Positions 33,634 to 42,665 of a DNA stretch of 64,000 nucleotides are shown one piece after another (the stretch's first letter is position 1; each line of letters opens with the position of its first letter). Both the position numbers and the translations under genes were made by a program. The notes under the pieces were generated by a model. The model had not been told where the DNA came from. It searched no databases and worked only from the letters and a program-made list of their open reading frames with translations. This stretch comes from CAVPWP01 sp963709395 (GTDB taxonomy: Bacteria > Pseudomonadota > Alphaproteobacteria > Rhodobacterales > Rhodobacteraceae): positions 124,001 to 188,000 of the forward strand of contig CAVPWP010000012.1 of the NCBI GenBank assembly GCA_963709395.1. The letters run 5' to 3'.

Positions 33634-35766
33634 ATGGAAACGATCATCCTCTTCGCCCCGCTGGTGGGTGCGCTGATCTGCGGCTTCGGCTGGAAACTGA
33701 TCGGCGAGAAAGCCGCGATGTGGACGGCCACGGGCCTTCTGTTCCTGGCCTGCGTCCTGTCGTGGATCGTGTTCCTGACCTTCGACGGCACGACGACGCA
33801 GGTGTCGCTCCTGCGCTGGGTGGAATCGGGCAGCCTGTCGGTCGACTGGGCGATCCGGCTCGACCGGCTGACCGCGATCATGCTGATCGTGGTGACCACG
33901 GTCTCGGCGCTCGTCCACCTCTATTCGTTTGGCTACATGGCGCATGACGACAACTTCCGCGAGGGCGAGGTCTACCGTCCGCGCTTCTTCGCCTACCTGT
34001 CGTTCTTCACCTTCGCGATGCTCATGCTGGTGACCGCCGACAACCTTCTGCAGCTCTTTTTCGGCTGGGAAGGCGTCGGCGTCGCCTCCTACCTGCTGAT
34101 CGGCTTCTACTACCGCAAGCCCTCGGCCAACGCCGCCGCGATCAAGGCCTTCGTGGTCAACCGGGTGGGCGACTTCGGCTTCATGCTGGGGATTCTGGCA
34201 CTGTTCTTCCTGGTCGATTCCATCGCCTTCAACGATGTCTTCGCGGCCGCCCCCGAACTGGCCGAGACGCAGCTCAGTTTCCTCTGGCGCGACTGGAACG
34301 CGGCGGAACTTGTGGCCTTCCTCCTTTTCATCGGCGCGATGGGCAAGTCGGCGCAGCTTTTCCTGCACACCTGGCTGCCCGACGCGATGGAGGGCCCGAC
34401 GCCGGTGTCGGCGCTGATCCACGCCGCGACCATGGTGACGGCGGGCGTGTTCCTTGTCTGCCGCATGTCGCCGATCATGGAATTCGCGCCGCAGGCCACC
34501 GCCTTCATCGTGTTCCTCGGCGCCACGACCGCGTTCTTCGCGGCGACGGTCGGGCTGGTGCAGAACGACATCAAGCGCGTGATCGCCTATTCGACCTGTT
34601 CGCAGCTGGGCTACATGTTCGTGGCCGCCGGCGTGGGCGTCTATTCGGTGGCGATGTTCCACCTGTTCACCCACGCCTTCTTCAAGGCGATGCTGTTCCT
34701 CGGCGCCGGGTCGGTGATCCACGGGATGCACCACGAGCAGGACATGCGGAACTACGGCGGGCTGCGCCACAAGATGCCCTATACCTTCTGGGCGATGATG
34801 ATCGGCACGCTGGCGATCACCGGCGTGGGCATTCCGCTGACCTATATCGGCTTTGCCGGGTTCCTGTCGAAGGACGCGGTGATCGAGGTGGCTTTCGCCG
34901 GACCCGGATGGACGGCGGGCTACGCCTTCTGGCTGCTGGTCGTGTCGGCGCTCTTCACCAGCTTCTACAGCTGGCGCCTGATGTTCCTGACCTTCTTCGG
35001 CACGCCGCGCGGCGACAAGCACACCCACGAGCACGCCCATGAAAGCCCGATGACGATGCTGGCCCCGCTGGGCGTGCTGGCGCTGGGCGCGATCTTCGCC
35101 GGCATGATCTGGGTGAAGCCCTTCTTCGGCCATGCCAACGAGGTCGGCGCCTTCTTCGGCGATTCCCTATGCCGACGCGGCGACGCTTGAGGGCAGAGGA
35201 TCACGGGGGCGAAGACCATGGCGGGGACGCGGCGCATGGCGACGAGGCCGCGCCGGCCGAGGGCGGCCACGGCGGCGAGGCCGGCCACCACTATGTCTTC
35301 ACCGGCCTGCCGGGGCAGGGGGCGCTCTACATCGCCCCGGACAACACCGTTCTGGACGACGCGCATGAAGTGCCCAAATGGGTGAAGGTGTCGCCCTTCG
35401 TCGCGATGCTGATCGGTCTTCTGACGGCCTTCCAGTTCTACATCCGGCGCCCCGACTGGCCGCGCCAGCTGGCCGAAAGCCAGCGGCCGCTGTACCTCTT
35501 CCTGCTGAACAAGTGGTATTTCGACGAGATCTACGACTTCCTGTTCGTCCGGCCGGCCAAGTGGCTGGGACGGCTTCCTGTGGACGCGCGGTGACGGGGC
35601 CGTCATCGACGGAGGGATCAACGGGCTGGCCATGGGGGTGATCCCCTACCTGACCCGCCTCGCGGGACGGGCGCAGTCGGGCTACATGTTCCACTACGCG
35701 ACAGCGATGGTGCTGGGCCTTGTCGTGCTGATCACCTGGGTCAGCCTTGGCGGGGGGCCCGAGTAA
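33634..35766 (+). CDS. nuoL: NADH-quinone oxidoreductase subunit L (three apparent indels near the 3' end)
   Basis: About 709 residues after correction, an antiporter-like proton pump with a C-terminal lateral helix. Core motifs are WEGVGVASYLLIGFYYRKPSA, MGKSAQLFLHTWLPDAMEGP and HLFTHAFFKAMLFLGAGSVIHG. Extra single bases near 35164, 35192 and 35573 split the last quarter into three frames. Corrected, the chain continues through AFFGIPYADAATLEA, a His/Glu/Gly-rich loop, VKVSPFVAMLIGLLTAFQFY and NKWYFDEIYDFLF to the end. The His-rich loops (KHTHEHAHESP; EDHGGEDHGG) are longer than in most NuoL. The stop overlaps nuoM by one base. Confidence 0.92.
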
Positions 35767-37313
35767 TGGACAACCTGCTTTCCATCGTCACCTTCCTTCC
35801 GATGGTCGCGGCGGTCATCCTCGGGCTTTTCCTCAAGGGCGACGACCCGGCGGCGCAAAAGAACGCCAAGTGGCTTGCCCTGATCGCGACGACCGCCACG
35901 TTCCTTGTCTCGCTTGCGATCCTTGTCGAGTTCGAGCCCGCGAACCCGGGCTTCCAGCTGGTCGAGGAACGCGAGTGGATCCTCGGCCTGACCTACAAGC
36001 TGGGGGTCGACGGCATCTCGGTCCTGTTCGTGATGCTCACGACCTTCCTGATGCCGCTGGTCATCGCCTCGGCCTGGAACGTGACCTACCGGGTCAAGGA
36101 ATACATGATCGCCTTCCTGATCCTCGAGACCCTGATGATCGGGGTCTTCGTGGCGCTGGACCTCGTGCTGTTCTACCTCTTCTTCGAGGCGGGACTGATC
36201 CCGATGTTCCTGATCATCGGCATCTGGGGCGGCAAGGCGCGCATCTATGCGTCGTTCAAGTTCTTCCTCTACACCTTCCTCGGCTCGGTTCTGATGCTGG
36301 TGGCGATGATCGCCATGTATGTCGACGCGGGCACCACCGATATCCCGACGCTCCTGAACCACACCTTCGGCTCCGAGACGCTGAACATTCTGGGCTTCCA
36401 GGTCGTGGGCGGGTTGCAGACGATGATGTGGCTGGCGTTCTTCGCCTCCTTCGCCGTGAAGATGCCGATGTGGCCGGTGCACACCTGGCTGCCGGACGCG
36501 CATGTGCAGGCGCCCACGGCGGGGTCGGTGGTGCTGGCGGCGATCCTGCTGAAGATGGGCGGCTACGGCTTCCTGCGCTTCAGCCTGCCGATGTTCCCGG
36601 TGGCGTCCGACCTTCTGGCGCCGCTGGTGCTGTGGCTGAGTGCGATCGCAATCGTCTATACCTCGCTCGTGGCGCTGGCGCAGACCGACATGAAGAAGCT
36701 CATCGCCTATTCGTCGGTGGCGCACATGGGCTTCGTCACCATGGGCATCTTCGCGGTGAACCAGCAGGGGCTCGACGGCGCGATCTTCCAGATGATCAGC
36801 CACGGCTTCATCTCGGGCGCGCTGTTCCTCTGCGTGGGCGTGATCTACGACCGCATGCATACCCGCGACATCGACGCCTATGGCGGCCTCGTGAACCGGA
36901 TGCCGGCCTATGCGCTGATCTTCATGCTGTTCACCATGGCCAACGTCGGCCTGCCGGGGACCAGCGGGTTCGTCGGCGAGTTCCTGACGCTTGTGGGCGT
37001 CTTCCAGGTCAACACCTGGGTCGCCGCCGTCGCCGCCACCGGCGTCATCCTCAGCGCGGCCTACGCGCTCTGGCTGTACCGCCGGGTGGTCCTGGGCGAC
37101 CTGATCAAGGAAAGCCTGAAGTCGATCACCGACATGACCCTGCGCGAACGCGCGATCTTCGCGCCGCTGGTGGTGATGACGCTGCTACTGGGCGTCTACC
37201 CCAGCCTTGTGACCGACATCATCGGCCCCTCGGTCGAGGCGCTGGTCCTGAACTACGACACGGCGCTGCTCGAGGCCGAAACGGCCACGCGTGTCGCCCT
37301 GAACGGAGAGTGA
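35766..37313 (+). CDS. nuoM: NADH-quinone oxidoreductase subunit M
   Basis: 515 residues, 13-14 membrane helices, antiporter-like. Key features are FFEAGLIPMFLIIGIWGG with the essential Glu, FFASFAVKMPMWPVHTWLPDAH with the pump Lys, and TDMKKLIAYSSVAHMGFV. Intact. Starts in TAATG overlap with nuoL. Confidence 0.98.
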   Translation: MDNLLSIVTFLPMVAAVILGLFLKGDDPAAQKNAKWLALIATTATFLVSLAILVEFEPANPGFQLVEEREWILGLTYKLGVDGISVLFVMLTTFLMPLVIASAWNVTYRVKEYMIAFLILETLMIGVFVALDLVLFYLFFEAGLIPMFLIIGIWGGKARIYASFKFFLYTFLGSVLMLVAMIAMYVDAGTTDIPTLLNHTFGSETLNILGFQVVGGLQTMMWLAFFASFAVKMPMWPVHTWLPDAHVQAPTAGSVVLAAILLKMGGYGFLRFSLPMFPVASDLLAPLVLWLSAIAIVYTSLVALAQTDMKKLIAYSSVAHMGFVTMGIFAVNQQGLDGAIFQMISHGFISGALFLCVGVIYDRMHTRDIDAYGGLVNRMPAYALIFMLFTMANVGLPGTSGFVGEFLTLVGVFQVNTWVAAVAATGVILSAAYALWLYRRVVLGDLIKESLKSITDMTLRERAIFAPLVVMTLLLGVYPSLVTDIIGPSVEALVLNYDTALLEAETATRVALNGE

Positions 37314-37317
37314 TCCC

Positions 37318-38757
37318 ATGATCGCCGCAGATCTTACGGTCGTGCTGCCGGAAATCATCCTGGTCCTCTACGCCATGGCGGCGCTGCTTTACGGCGTCTA
37401 CACCGGCAAGGATCAGTCCGCGCCGCTTCTGCTGTGGGTCACATCGGCCGTGATGGCGGTTGTCGCCGTCTGGATCGCGATCAACGGGCAGGGCACGAAC
37501 ACGGCCTTCGGCGGCATGTTCGTCGACGACGGATTCGCGCGCTTTGCCAAGGTGGTGATCCTCTTGTCGGCCGCCGCGATCCTGCTGATGAGCGAGGCCT
37601 ACATGGCCCGGCGCGACCTTCTGCGCTTCGAATACCCGATCCTCATCACGCTTGCGACTGTGGGCATGATGATGATGGTCTCGGCGGGCGACCTGATCGC
37701 GCTCTACATGGGGCTCGAGCTTCAGTCGCTGGCGCTTTACGTCGTGGCCGCGCTGCGCCGCGACAGCGAGAAGTCGACCGAGGCGGGGCTGAAGTACTTC
37801 ATCCTCGGCGCGCTGGCGTCGGGCTTCCTGCTCTATGGCGCCTCGCTGATCTACGGCTACGCGGGCACCACGAAATTCGCCGGCATCATCGAGGTCGCGG
37901 CGGTCAGCGAAATGCCGATCGGGCTGCTGATCGGTCTGGTCTTCATGCTGGCGGGGCTGGCCTTCAAGATCTCGGCGGTGCCGTTCCACATGTGGACGCC
38001 CGACGTCTACGAAGGCGCGCCGACGCCGGTCACCGCCTTCTTCGCCACGGCACCCAAGGTCGCGGCGATGGCGCTGTTCGCGCGGGTCGTGCATGACGCC
38101 TTCGGCGGTGCGGTGGGCGACTGGCAGCAGGTTCTGGCGCTTCTGAGCATCCTGTCGATGTTCGTCGGCGCGGTCGCCGCGATCGGACAGCGCAACATCA
38201 AGCGGCTGATGGCCTATTCGTCGATCGCGCATATGGGGTTCGCCCTGATGGGACTGGCCGCGGGCACCGCCTTCGGCGTGCAGGCGATGCTGGTCTACAT
38301 GGCGATCTACGTTGCGATGAACGTGGGCACCTTCGCCTTCATCCTGTCGATGGAGCGGGACGGCGCGCCGGTCACCGATATCCGCAGCCTGAACATGTAC
38401 TCAAAGACCGATCCGATGAAGGCCTTTGCCGTGCTGATCCTGATGTTCAGCCTGGCGGGCGTGCCGCCGCTCGTCGGGTTCTTCGGCAAGTACTACGTGC
38501 TTCTGGCCGCGGTCGACGCCGGCATGTGGTGGCTGGCGGTCGCGGGTGTGATCGCAAGCGTGATCGGCGCGTTCTACTACCTGCGCATCGTCTACTACAT
38601 GTATTTCGGCGAAGAGGGCGAGGTGCTCGACCGCGCGTCGAACCCTGTGCTCTGGGGGTTTCTGATGGTCAGCGCCGCGGCGATGGTGCTGGGGATCGTG
38701 AACCTCTTCGGGGTCGAAGGGGCGGCGGCCGCGGCGGCGGCGAGCCTTGTCAACTGA
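37318..38757 (+). CDS. nuoN: NADH-quinone oxidoreductase subunit N
   Basis: 479 residues, the third antiporter-like subunit. Seen motifs are YMGLELQSLALYVVAALRRDS, GLAFKISAVPFHMWTPDVYEGAPTP and QRNIKRLMAYSSIAHMGFAL. It ends in an alanine run (EGAAAAAAASLVN). The last 11 bases overlap the TTG start of birA. Confidence 0.98.
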   Translation: MIAADLTVVLPEIILVLYAMAALLYGVYTGKDQSAPLLLWVTSAVMAVVAVWIAINGQGTNTAFGGMFVDDGFARFAKVVILLSAAAILLMSEAYMARRDLLRFEYPILITLATVGMMMMVSAGDLIALYMGLELQSLALYVVAALRRDSEKSTEAGLKYFILGALASGFLLYGASLIYGYAGTTKFAGIIEVAAVSEMPIGLLIGLVFMLAGLAFKISAVPFHMWTPDVYEGAPTPVTAFFATAPKVAAMALFARVVHDAFGGAVGDWQQVLALLSILSMFVGAVAAIGQRNIKRLMAYSSIAHMGFALMGLAAGTAFGVQAMLVYMAIYVAMNVGTFAFILSMERDGAPVTDIRSLNMYSKTDPMKAFAVLILMFSLAGVPPLVGFFGKYYVLLAAVDAGMWWLAVAGVIASVIGAFYYLRIVYYMYFGEEGEVLDRASNPVLWGFLMVSAAAMVLGIVNLFGVEGAAAAAAASLVN

Positions 38758-39494
38758 GGTCTGGCCCGAGGGCTATGACCGGCTTCTCCGCGGGGAAGTC
38801 GACAGCACGATGGCCGAGGCGCGGCGGCTTGCGCCGGATCTGATCCGCCCCACCTGGATCTTCGCGCGCCGCCAGACTGCCGCGCGGGGCCGCCGGGGCC
38901 GGGTGTGGGAGAACCCGCCGGGCAATTTCGCCGCGACGCTGGTGATGCGCCCGGGGGGCGGGCCGGGGGTGGCGGCGCTGCGGTCCTTCCTGGCCGCAAA
39001 CGCGCTTTTCGAGGCGCTGGCGATGCATGCCGACCGCACCGCGCTGGCGCAGAAATGGCCCAACGATGTGCTGCTCAACGGCGGCAAGGTCGCGGGGATC
39101 CTGCTGGAAAGCACGGGCAGCCAGGGCCAGATCGACTGGCTGTCGATCGGCATCGGCGTGAACCTGATCCACAGCCCGCGCGGCGTGACCGACACGGCCT
39201 TTCCGCCGGTCAGCCTTCTGGAAGAGACCGGATCGCGGGTCGATGCGCTTGAGTTCCTGCAGCACGCTGGCCGACTGCTTTGCGACGCAGGAGGCGATCT
39301 TCGAGCGGCTGGGTTTTGCTCAGATCCGCGAAAGCTGGCTTGAGAATGCCGCCCGCCTGGGCGAGGTGATCACCGCCCGCACGGGGCGCGAGGACATCCG
39401 CGGCAAGTTCGAAACGGTGGACGAGGCGGGGCAGCTTGTCTTGTCGACCTCGCGGGGGATCGTGCGCATCCCCGCCGCCGACGTCTATTTCTGA
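38747..39494 (+). CDS. birA: Biotin--[acetyl-CoA-carboxylase] ligase (one apparent indel)
   Basis: About 248 residues after correction, without an N-terminal DNA-binding domain, so it is a ligase and not a repressor. Motifs are VDSTMAEARRLA, the biotin-binding loop ARRQTAARGRRGRVWENPPG, KWPNDVLLNGGKVAGILLES and IGIGVNL. An extra C near 39260 breaks the frame before STLADCFATQEAIFE. It uses a TTG start 11 bases inside nuoN. It would biotinylate MccA and acetyl-CoA carboxylase. Followed by coaX. Confidence 0.9.
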
Positions 39495-39506
39495 AGGGGG
39501 CGGGCC

Positions 39507-40286
39507 ATGCTTCTCTGCATCGACTGCGGCAATACCAACACCGTCTTCTCGGTCTGGAACGGGACGGAGTTCCTGGCCACCTTCCGCACCGCGACCGATC
39601 ACAGGACGACGGCGGACCAGTATTTCGTCTGGTTCAAGTCGCTGATGACCCATCACGGGGTCGATGTGCCGATCACCGAAGTGATCGTGTCCTCGACCGT
39701 GCCGCGGGTGGTGTTCAACCTGCGCGTCCTGGCCGACCGCTATTTCGGCACGCGGCCGCTGGTGGTGGGCAGGCCCGACTGTCTGCTGCCCGCCCCACCG
39801 CGCGTCGACGAGGGTACGCAGGTCGGGCCGGACCGTCTGGTGAACGCCGCCGGGGCGCATGACCGGCATGGCGGCGACCTCATCGTGGTCGACTTCGGGA
39901 CGGCGACCACCTTCGACGTGGTGGCGCCGGACGGCGCCTATGTCGGCGGGGTGATCGCCCCGGGCGTCAACCTCAGCCTCGAGGCGCTGCACCAGGCCGC
40001 GGCGGCGCTGCCGCATGTGGACGTGACCAAGCCCCAGCAGGTGATCGGCACGAACACGGTGGCCTGCATGCAGTCGGGGGTGTTCTGGGGCTATGTCGGG
40101 CTGGTCCGCGAGATCACGGCGCGGATCAAGGGCGAATGCGACCGGCCGATGATGGTGATCGGCACGGGGGGGCTTGCGCCCCTGTTCATGACGGGCGATG
40201 TGCTGTTCGACAAGGTCGAGGACGACCTGACGATGCACGGCCTGACCGTCATCCACAAATACAACAAGGACCAGGGAACCCCATGA
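39507..40286 (+). CDS. coaX: Type III pantothenate kinase
   Basis: 259 residues of the ASKHA fold. PHOSPHATE loop MLLCIDCGNTNTVFSVW at the start, TQVGPDRLVNAAGAH in the middle, and VVDFGTATTFDVVAPDGAYVGGVIAPG at the pantothenate site. It phosphorylates pantothenate in CoA synthesis and is not feedback-inhibited by CoA in characterised members. Start after GAAGGGGGCG; the stop overlaps the RNase J ATG. Confidence 0.97.
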   Translation: MLLCIDCGNTNTVFSVWNGTEFLATFRTATDHRTTADQYFVWFKSLMTHHGVDVPITEVIVSSTVPRVVFNLRVLADRYFGTRPLVVGRPDCLLPAPPRVDEGTQVGPDRLVNAAGAHDRHGGDLIVVDFGTATTFDVVAPDGAYVGGVIAPGVNLSLEALHQAAAALPHVDVTKPQQVIGTNTVACMQSGVFWGYVGLVREITARIKGECDRPMMVIGTGGLAPLFMTGDVLFDKVEDDLTMHGLTVIHKYNKDQGTP

Positions 40287-41953
40287 GCAAAGCCAACAGG
40301 CTGATCTACCTTCCCCTCGGCGGCGCCGGGGAGATCGGGATGAACTGCTATGTCTACGGCTACGGGCCGCGCGACGCCGAGCGGCTGATCGTCGTCGACC
40401 TGGGCGTGACCTTCCCCGACATGGACACCACGCCCGGGGTGGACCTGATCCTGCCCGACATCACCTGGCTGGAAGAGCGGCGCGACCGGATCGAGGCCGT
40501 GTTCATCACCCACGGCCACGAGGACCATGTGGGTGCCGTGGGGCATCTGTGGTCGCGGCTCCGCGTGCCGGTCTATGCGCGCGCCTTCACCGCCAACCTC
40601 GCCCGGCGCAAGCTGGACGAACACGGACTCTCGGAAGACGAGGTCACGGTGGTCGGCGCCTGGCCCGACCAGGTGGTCGCGGGCCCCTTCACGGTGGGCT
40701 TCGTCCCGGTCAGCCATTCGATCCCGGAAACATCGTCGCTGGTGATCGACAGCCCCGAGGGGCGGATCCTGCACACCGGGGACTTCAAGCTCGACCCCAG
40801 TCCCATCGTGGGCGAACCCTGGGATCCCGATCTCTTTGCCGAGATCGGCAAGTCCGGGGTCAAGGCGCTGGTCTGCGATTCCACCAACGTCTTCTCGCCC
40901 GAGGCGGGGCGGTCGGAAAGCTCGATCGGGCTGGCGATCGAGGAGCTGGTGCTGGCCCATGACGGCATGGTCGTGGCCACCACCTTCGCCTCGAACGTGG
41001 CGCGGGTGAAGACGCTGGCCGAGGCCGGCGTGCGCGCGGGGCGGTCGGTCTGCCTTCTGGGCCGCGCGATGCGGCGGATGGTCGAGGCGGGGGTCGAAAG
41101 CGGGGTGCTGACGAACTTCCCCAGCACGATCGCGCCCGAGAACGCGGCCGACGTGCCGGCCGAGAACCTGATGCTGATCGTCACCGGCAGCCAGGGCGAA
41201 CGCCGCGCGGCCTCGGCGCAACTGGCGCGCGGCAAGTACATGGGGCTTCAGATGAAGGAGGGGGATCTCTTCCTTTTCTCGTCCAAGACCATCCCCGGCA
41301 ACGAGCGCGGCGTGATCCGCATCATGAACGCGTATTCCGAGATGGGCGTGGACGTGGTGGACGACAGCGCGGGGCGCTATCACGTCTCTGGCCATGCGAA
41401 CCGGCCCGACCTGCAGATGATCCACAAGCTGGTCAAGCCGCAGATGGTCATCCCGATGCATGGCGAACACCGGCACCTGCGAGAGCATGTGAAACTGGCC
41501 GAGGCGGCGGGGATCACCGGGGTTCTTGCGCCCAACGGCACGCTCGTCGAACTGCAGGGCAACGCCCCCCATGTCGCCGAATACGTCGAGACCGGGCGCA
41601 CCTATTACGACGGCGCGGCCTATGTCGGCGCGCTGGACGGGGTGATCCGCGACCGGCTGCGCATGGCGATGAACGGCATGATCGTGGTGACGCTGGTCAT
41701 CGACGAGGAAGGCGAGGTCCTGGGCGACCCGTGGTGCGAGGTGATCGGCCTGGCCGAGACCGGGCGGTCGAACGCGCCTCTGGTCGACATCCTCGAGGCT
41801 GACCTGTCACAGTTCCTTGGCCGTGCCAATGACCGGACGCTGAGCGACGATGACAAGCTGGAAGAGGCGATCAAGCGGACCGTGCGCCAGAGCGCGCAGA
41901 ACGAGATCGGCAAGAAGCCCGAAGTGACCATCGTGGTCAGCCGGCTGGCGTGA
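40283..41953 (+). CDS. rnj: Ribonuclease J
   Basis: 556 residues from the ATG at 40283 overlapping coaX. A metallo-beta-lactamase/beta-CASP nuclease: LGVTFPDMDTTPGVDLILPD, the zinc motif ITHGHEDHVGAVGHL, PVSHSIPETSSLVI, HTGDFKLD, and the later VTGSQGERRAA and SGHANRPDLQMIHKLVKPQMVIPMHGEHRHL. It performs 5'-3' and endonucleolytic RNA decay and rRNA maturation. Stop overlaps the next GTG. Confidence 0.97.
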   Translation: MSKANRLIYLPLGGAGEIGMNCYVYGYGPRDAERLIVVDLGVTFPDMDTTPGVDLILPDITWLEERRDRIEAVFITHGHEDHVGAVGHLWSRLRVPVYARAFTANLARRKLDEHGLSEDEVTVVGAWPDQVVAGPFTVGFVPVSHSIPETSSLVIDSPEGRILHTGDFKLDPSPIVGEPWDPDLFAEIGKSGVKALVCDSTNVFSPEAGRSESSIGLAIEELVLAHDGMVVATTFASNVARVKTLAEAGVRAGRSVCLLGRAMRRMVEAGVESGVLTNFPSTIAPENAADVPAENLMLIVTGSQGERRAASAQLARGKYMGLQMKEGDLFLFSSKTIPGNERGVIRIMNAYSEMGVDVVDDSAGRYHVSGHANRPDLQMIHKLVKPQMVIPMHGEHRHLREHVKLAEAAGITGVLAPNGTLVELQGNAPHVAEYVETGRTYYDGAAYVGALDGVIRDRLRMAMNGMIVVTLVIDEEGEVLGDPWCEVIGLAETGRSNAPLVDILEADLSQFLGRANDRTLSDDDKLEEAIKRTVRQSAQNEIGKKPEVTIVVSRLA

Positions 41954-42621
41954 GCGCCGGTTTGCCGGCGCGCGCGCCGATCGTCTTCGACCTCGACGGC
42001 ACCCTGATCGACAGTCTGCCGGGCATCGCGGCCGCGGCGAACGCGCTGCTGGCCGAGAACGGGCTTGTCGCCCTGCCGCAGGGCCGGGTGGCCGGATACG
42101 TCGGGCTGGGCGAGCGCGTGTTCCTCGACAGGCTGATCGCGGCGACGGCACTTGATCCGCGCGCCTATGACGACCTGATGGCACGGTTTCTGGAGCTTTA
42201 TGTCGCCCAGTCCCGTGACACGGTTCTTTTCCCGCATGTGTCGGATGTGCTGTCGGCTTTCAGGGACGGCGGAGTGTCGCTGGGGCTTTGCACCAACAAG
42301 CCATCGGGGCCGCTGCACGCGGTGATCGAGGCGACCGGGCTGGCTGGCGTTTTCGGCGCCGTTGTGGCGGGCGATAGCCTGGCGGTGCGCAAGCCGGACC
42401 CCGCGCCGCTGCTCCATGCCTTCGCGGGCCTGGGCGCGTCGGGAGGGCTTTATGTCGGCGACAGCCCGGTCGATTCCGAAACGGCGCGGCGGGCGGGCGT
42501 GCCCTTTGCGCTTTTCACCGAAGGGATCCGGGAGGTGCCGCTGGCGGAAATCCCGCACGACGCGGCGTTTTCGGACATGCGCGAGTTGCCCGATATCTAC
42601 GCCGCTCTGACCGGGGACTGA
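41950..42621 (+). CDS. gph: Phosphoglycolate phosphatase-type HAD hydrolase
   Basis: 223 residues from a GTG overlapping the rnj stop. Motifs are VFDLDGTLIDSLPGIAAAAN (nucleophile Asp), LCTNKPSGPLHAVI, AVRKPDPAPLLHAF and YVGDSPVDSETARRAG, with an alpha-helical cap. It is intact, unlike its paralogue at 8610, which shares the CTNKP and VRKPDPAP blocks. It may salvage 2-phosphoglycolate. Its stop codon lies in the loop of a hairpin. Confidence 0.85.
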   Translation: MSAGLPARAPIVFDLDGTLIDSLPGIAAAANALLAENGLVALPQGRVAGYVGLGERVFLDRLIAATALDPRAYDDLMARFLELYVAQSRDTVLFPHVSDVLSAFRDGGVSLGLCTNKPSGPLHAVIEATGLAGVFGAVVAGDSLAVRKPDPAPLLHAFAGLGASGGLYVGDSPVDSETARRAGVPFALFTEGIREVPLAEIPHDAAFSDMRELPDIYAALTGD

Positions 42622-42629
42622 CCCCGGTC
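42609..42629 (+). terminator. Stem-loop at the end of gph
   Basis: Perfect 8-base arms GACCGGGG (42609-42616) and CCCCGGTC (42622-42629) with a 5-base loop that contains the TGA stop of gph. It lies between convergent genes and could end the nuo-birA-coaX-rnj-gph transcript, although no T-tract follows. Confidence 0.5.
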
Positions 42630-42643
42630 TCGCAAGGCGCAAC

Positions 42644-42665
42644 GATGACGGGTCAGCCCGTCATC
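42644..42665 (-). terminator. Stem-loop at the end of the DEAD-box helicase gene
   Basis: Perfect 9-base arms GATGACGGG (42644-42652) and CCCGTCATC (42657-42665) with a 4-base loop TCAG, which includes the helicase stop codon on the minus strand. It mirrors the hairpin on the gph side and likely serves the convergent transcript end. Confidence 0.5.

Noticed and set aside
33052..35133. 693-codon open frame antisense to nuoJ-nuoL
   Set aside because: It is Arg/His/Asp/Glu-rich low-complexity sequence produced by the GC bias opposite well-conserved nuoK and nuoL, with no recognisable domain.
33634..35766. Programmed ribosomal frameshifting in nuoL (and in dnaB or mccA)
   Set aside because: There is no slippery heptamer with a downstream pseudoknot pattern, several shifts occur per gene, and the same +1 bias appears across unrelated genes.
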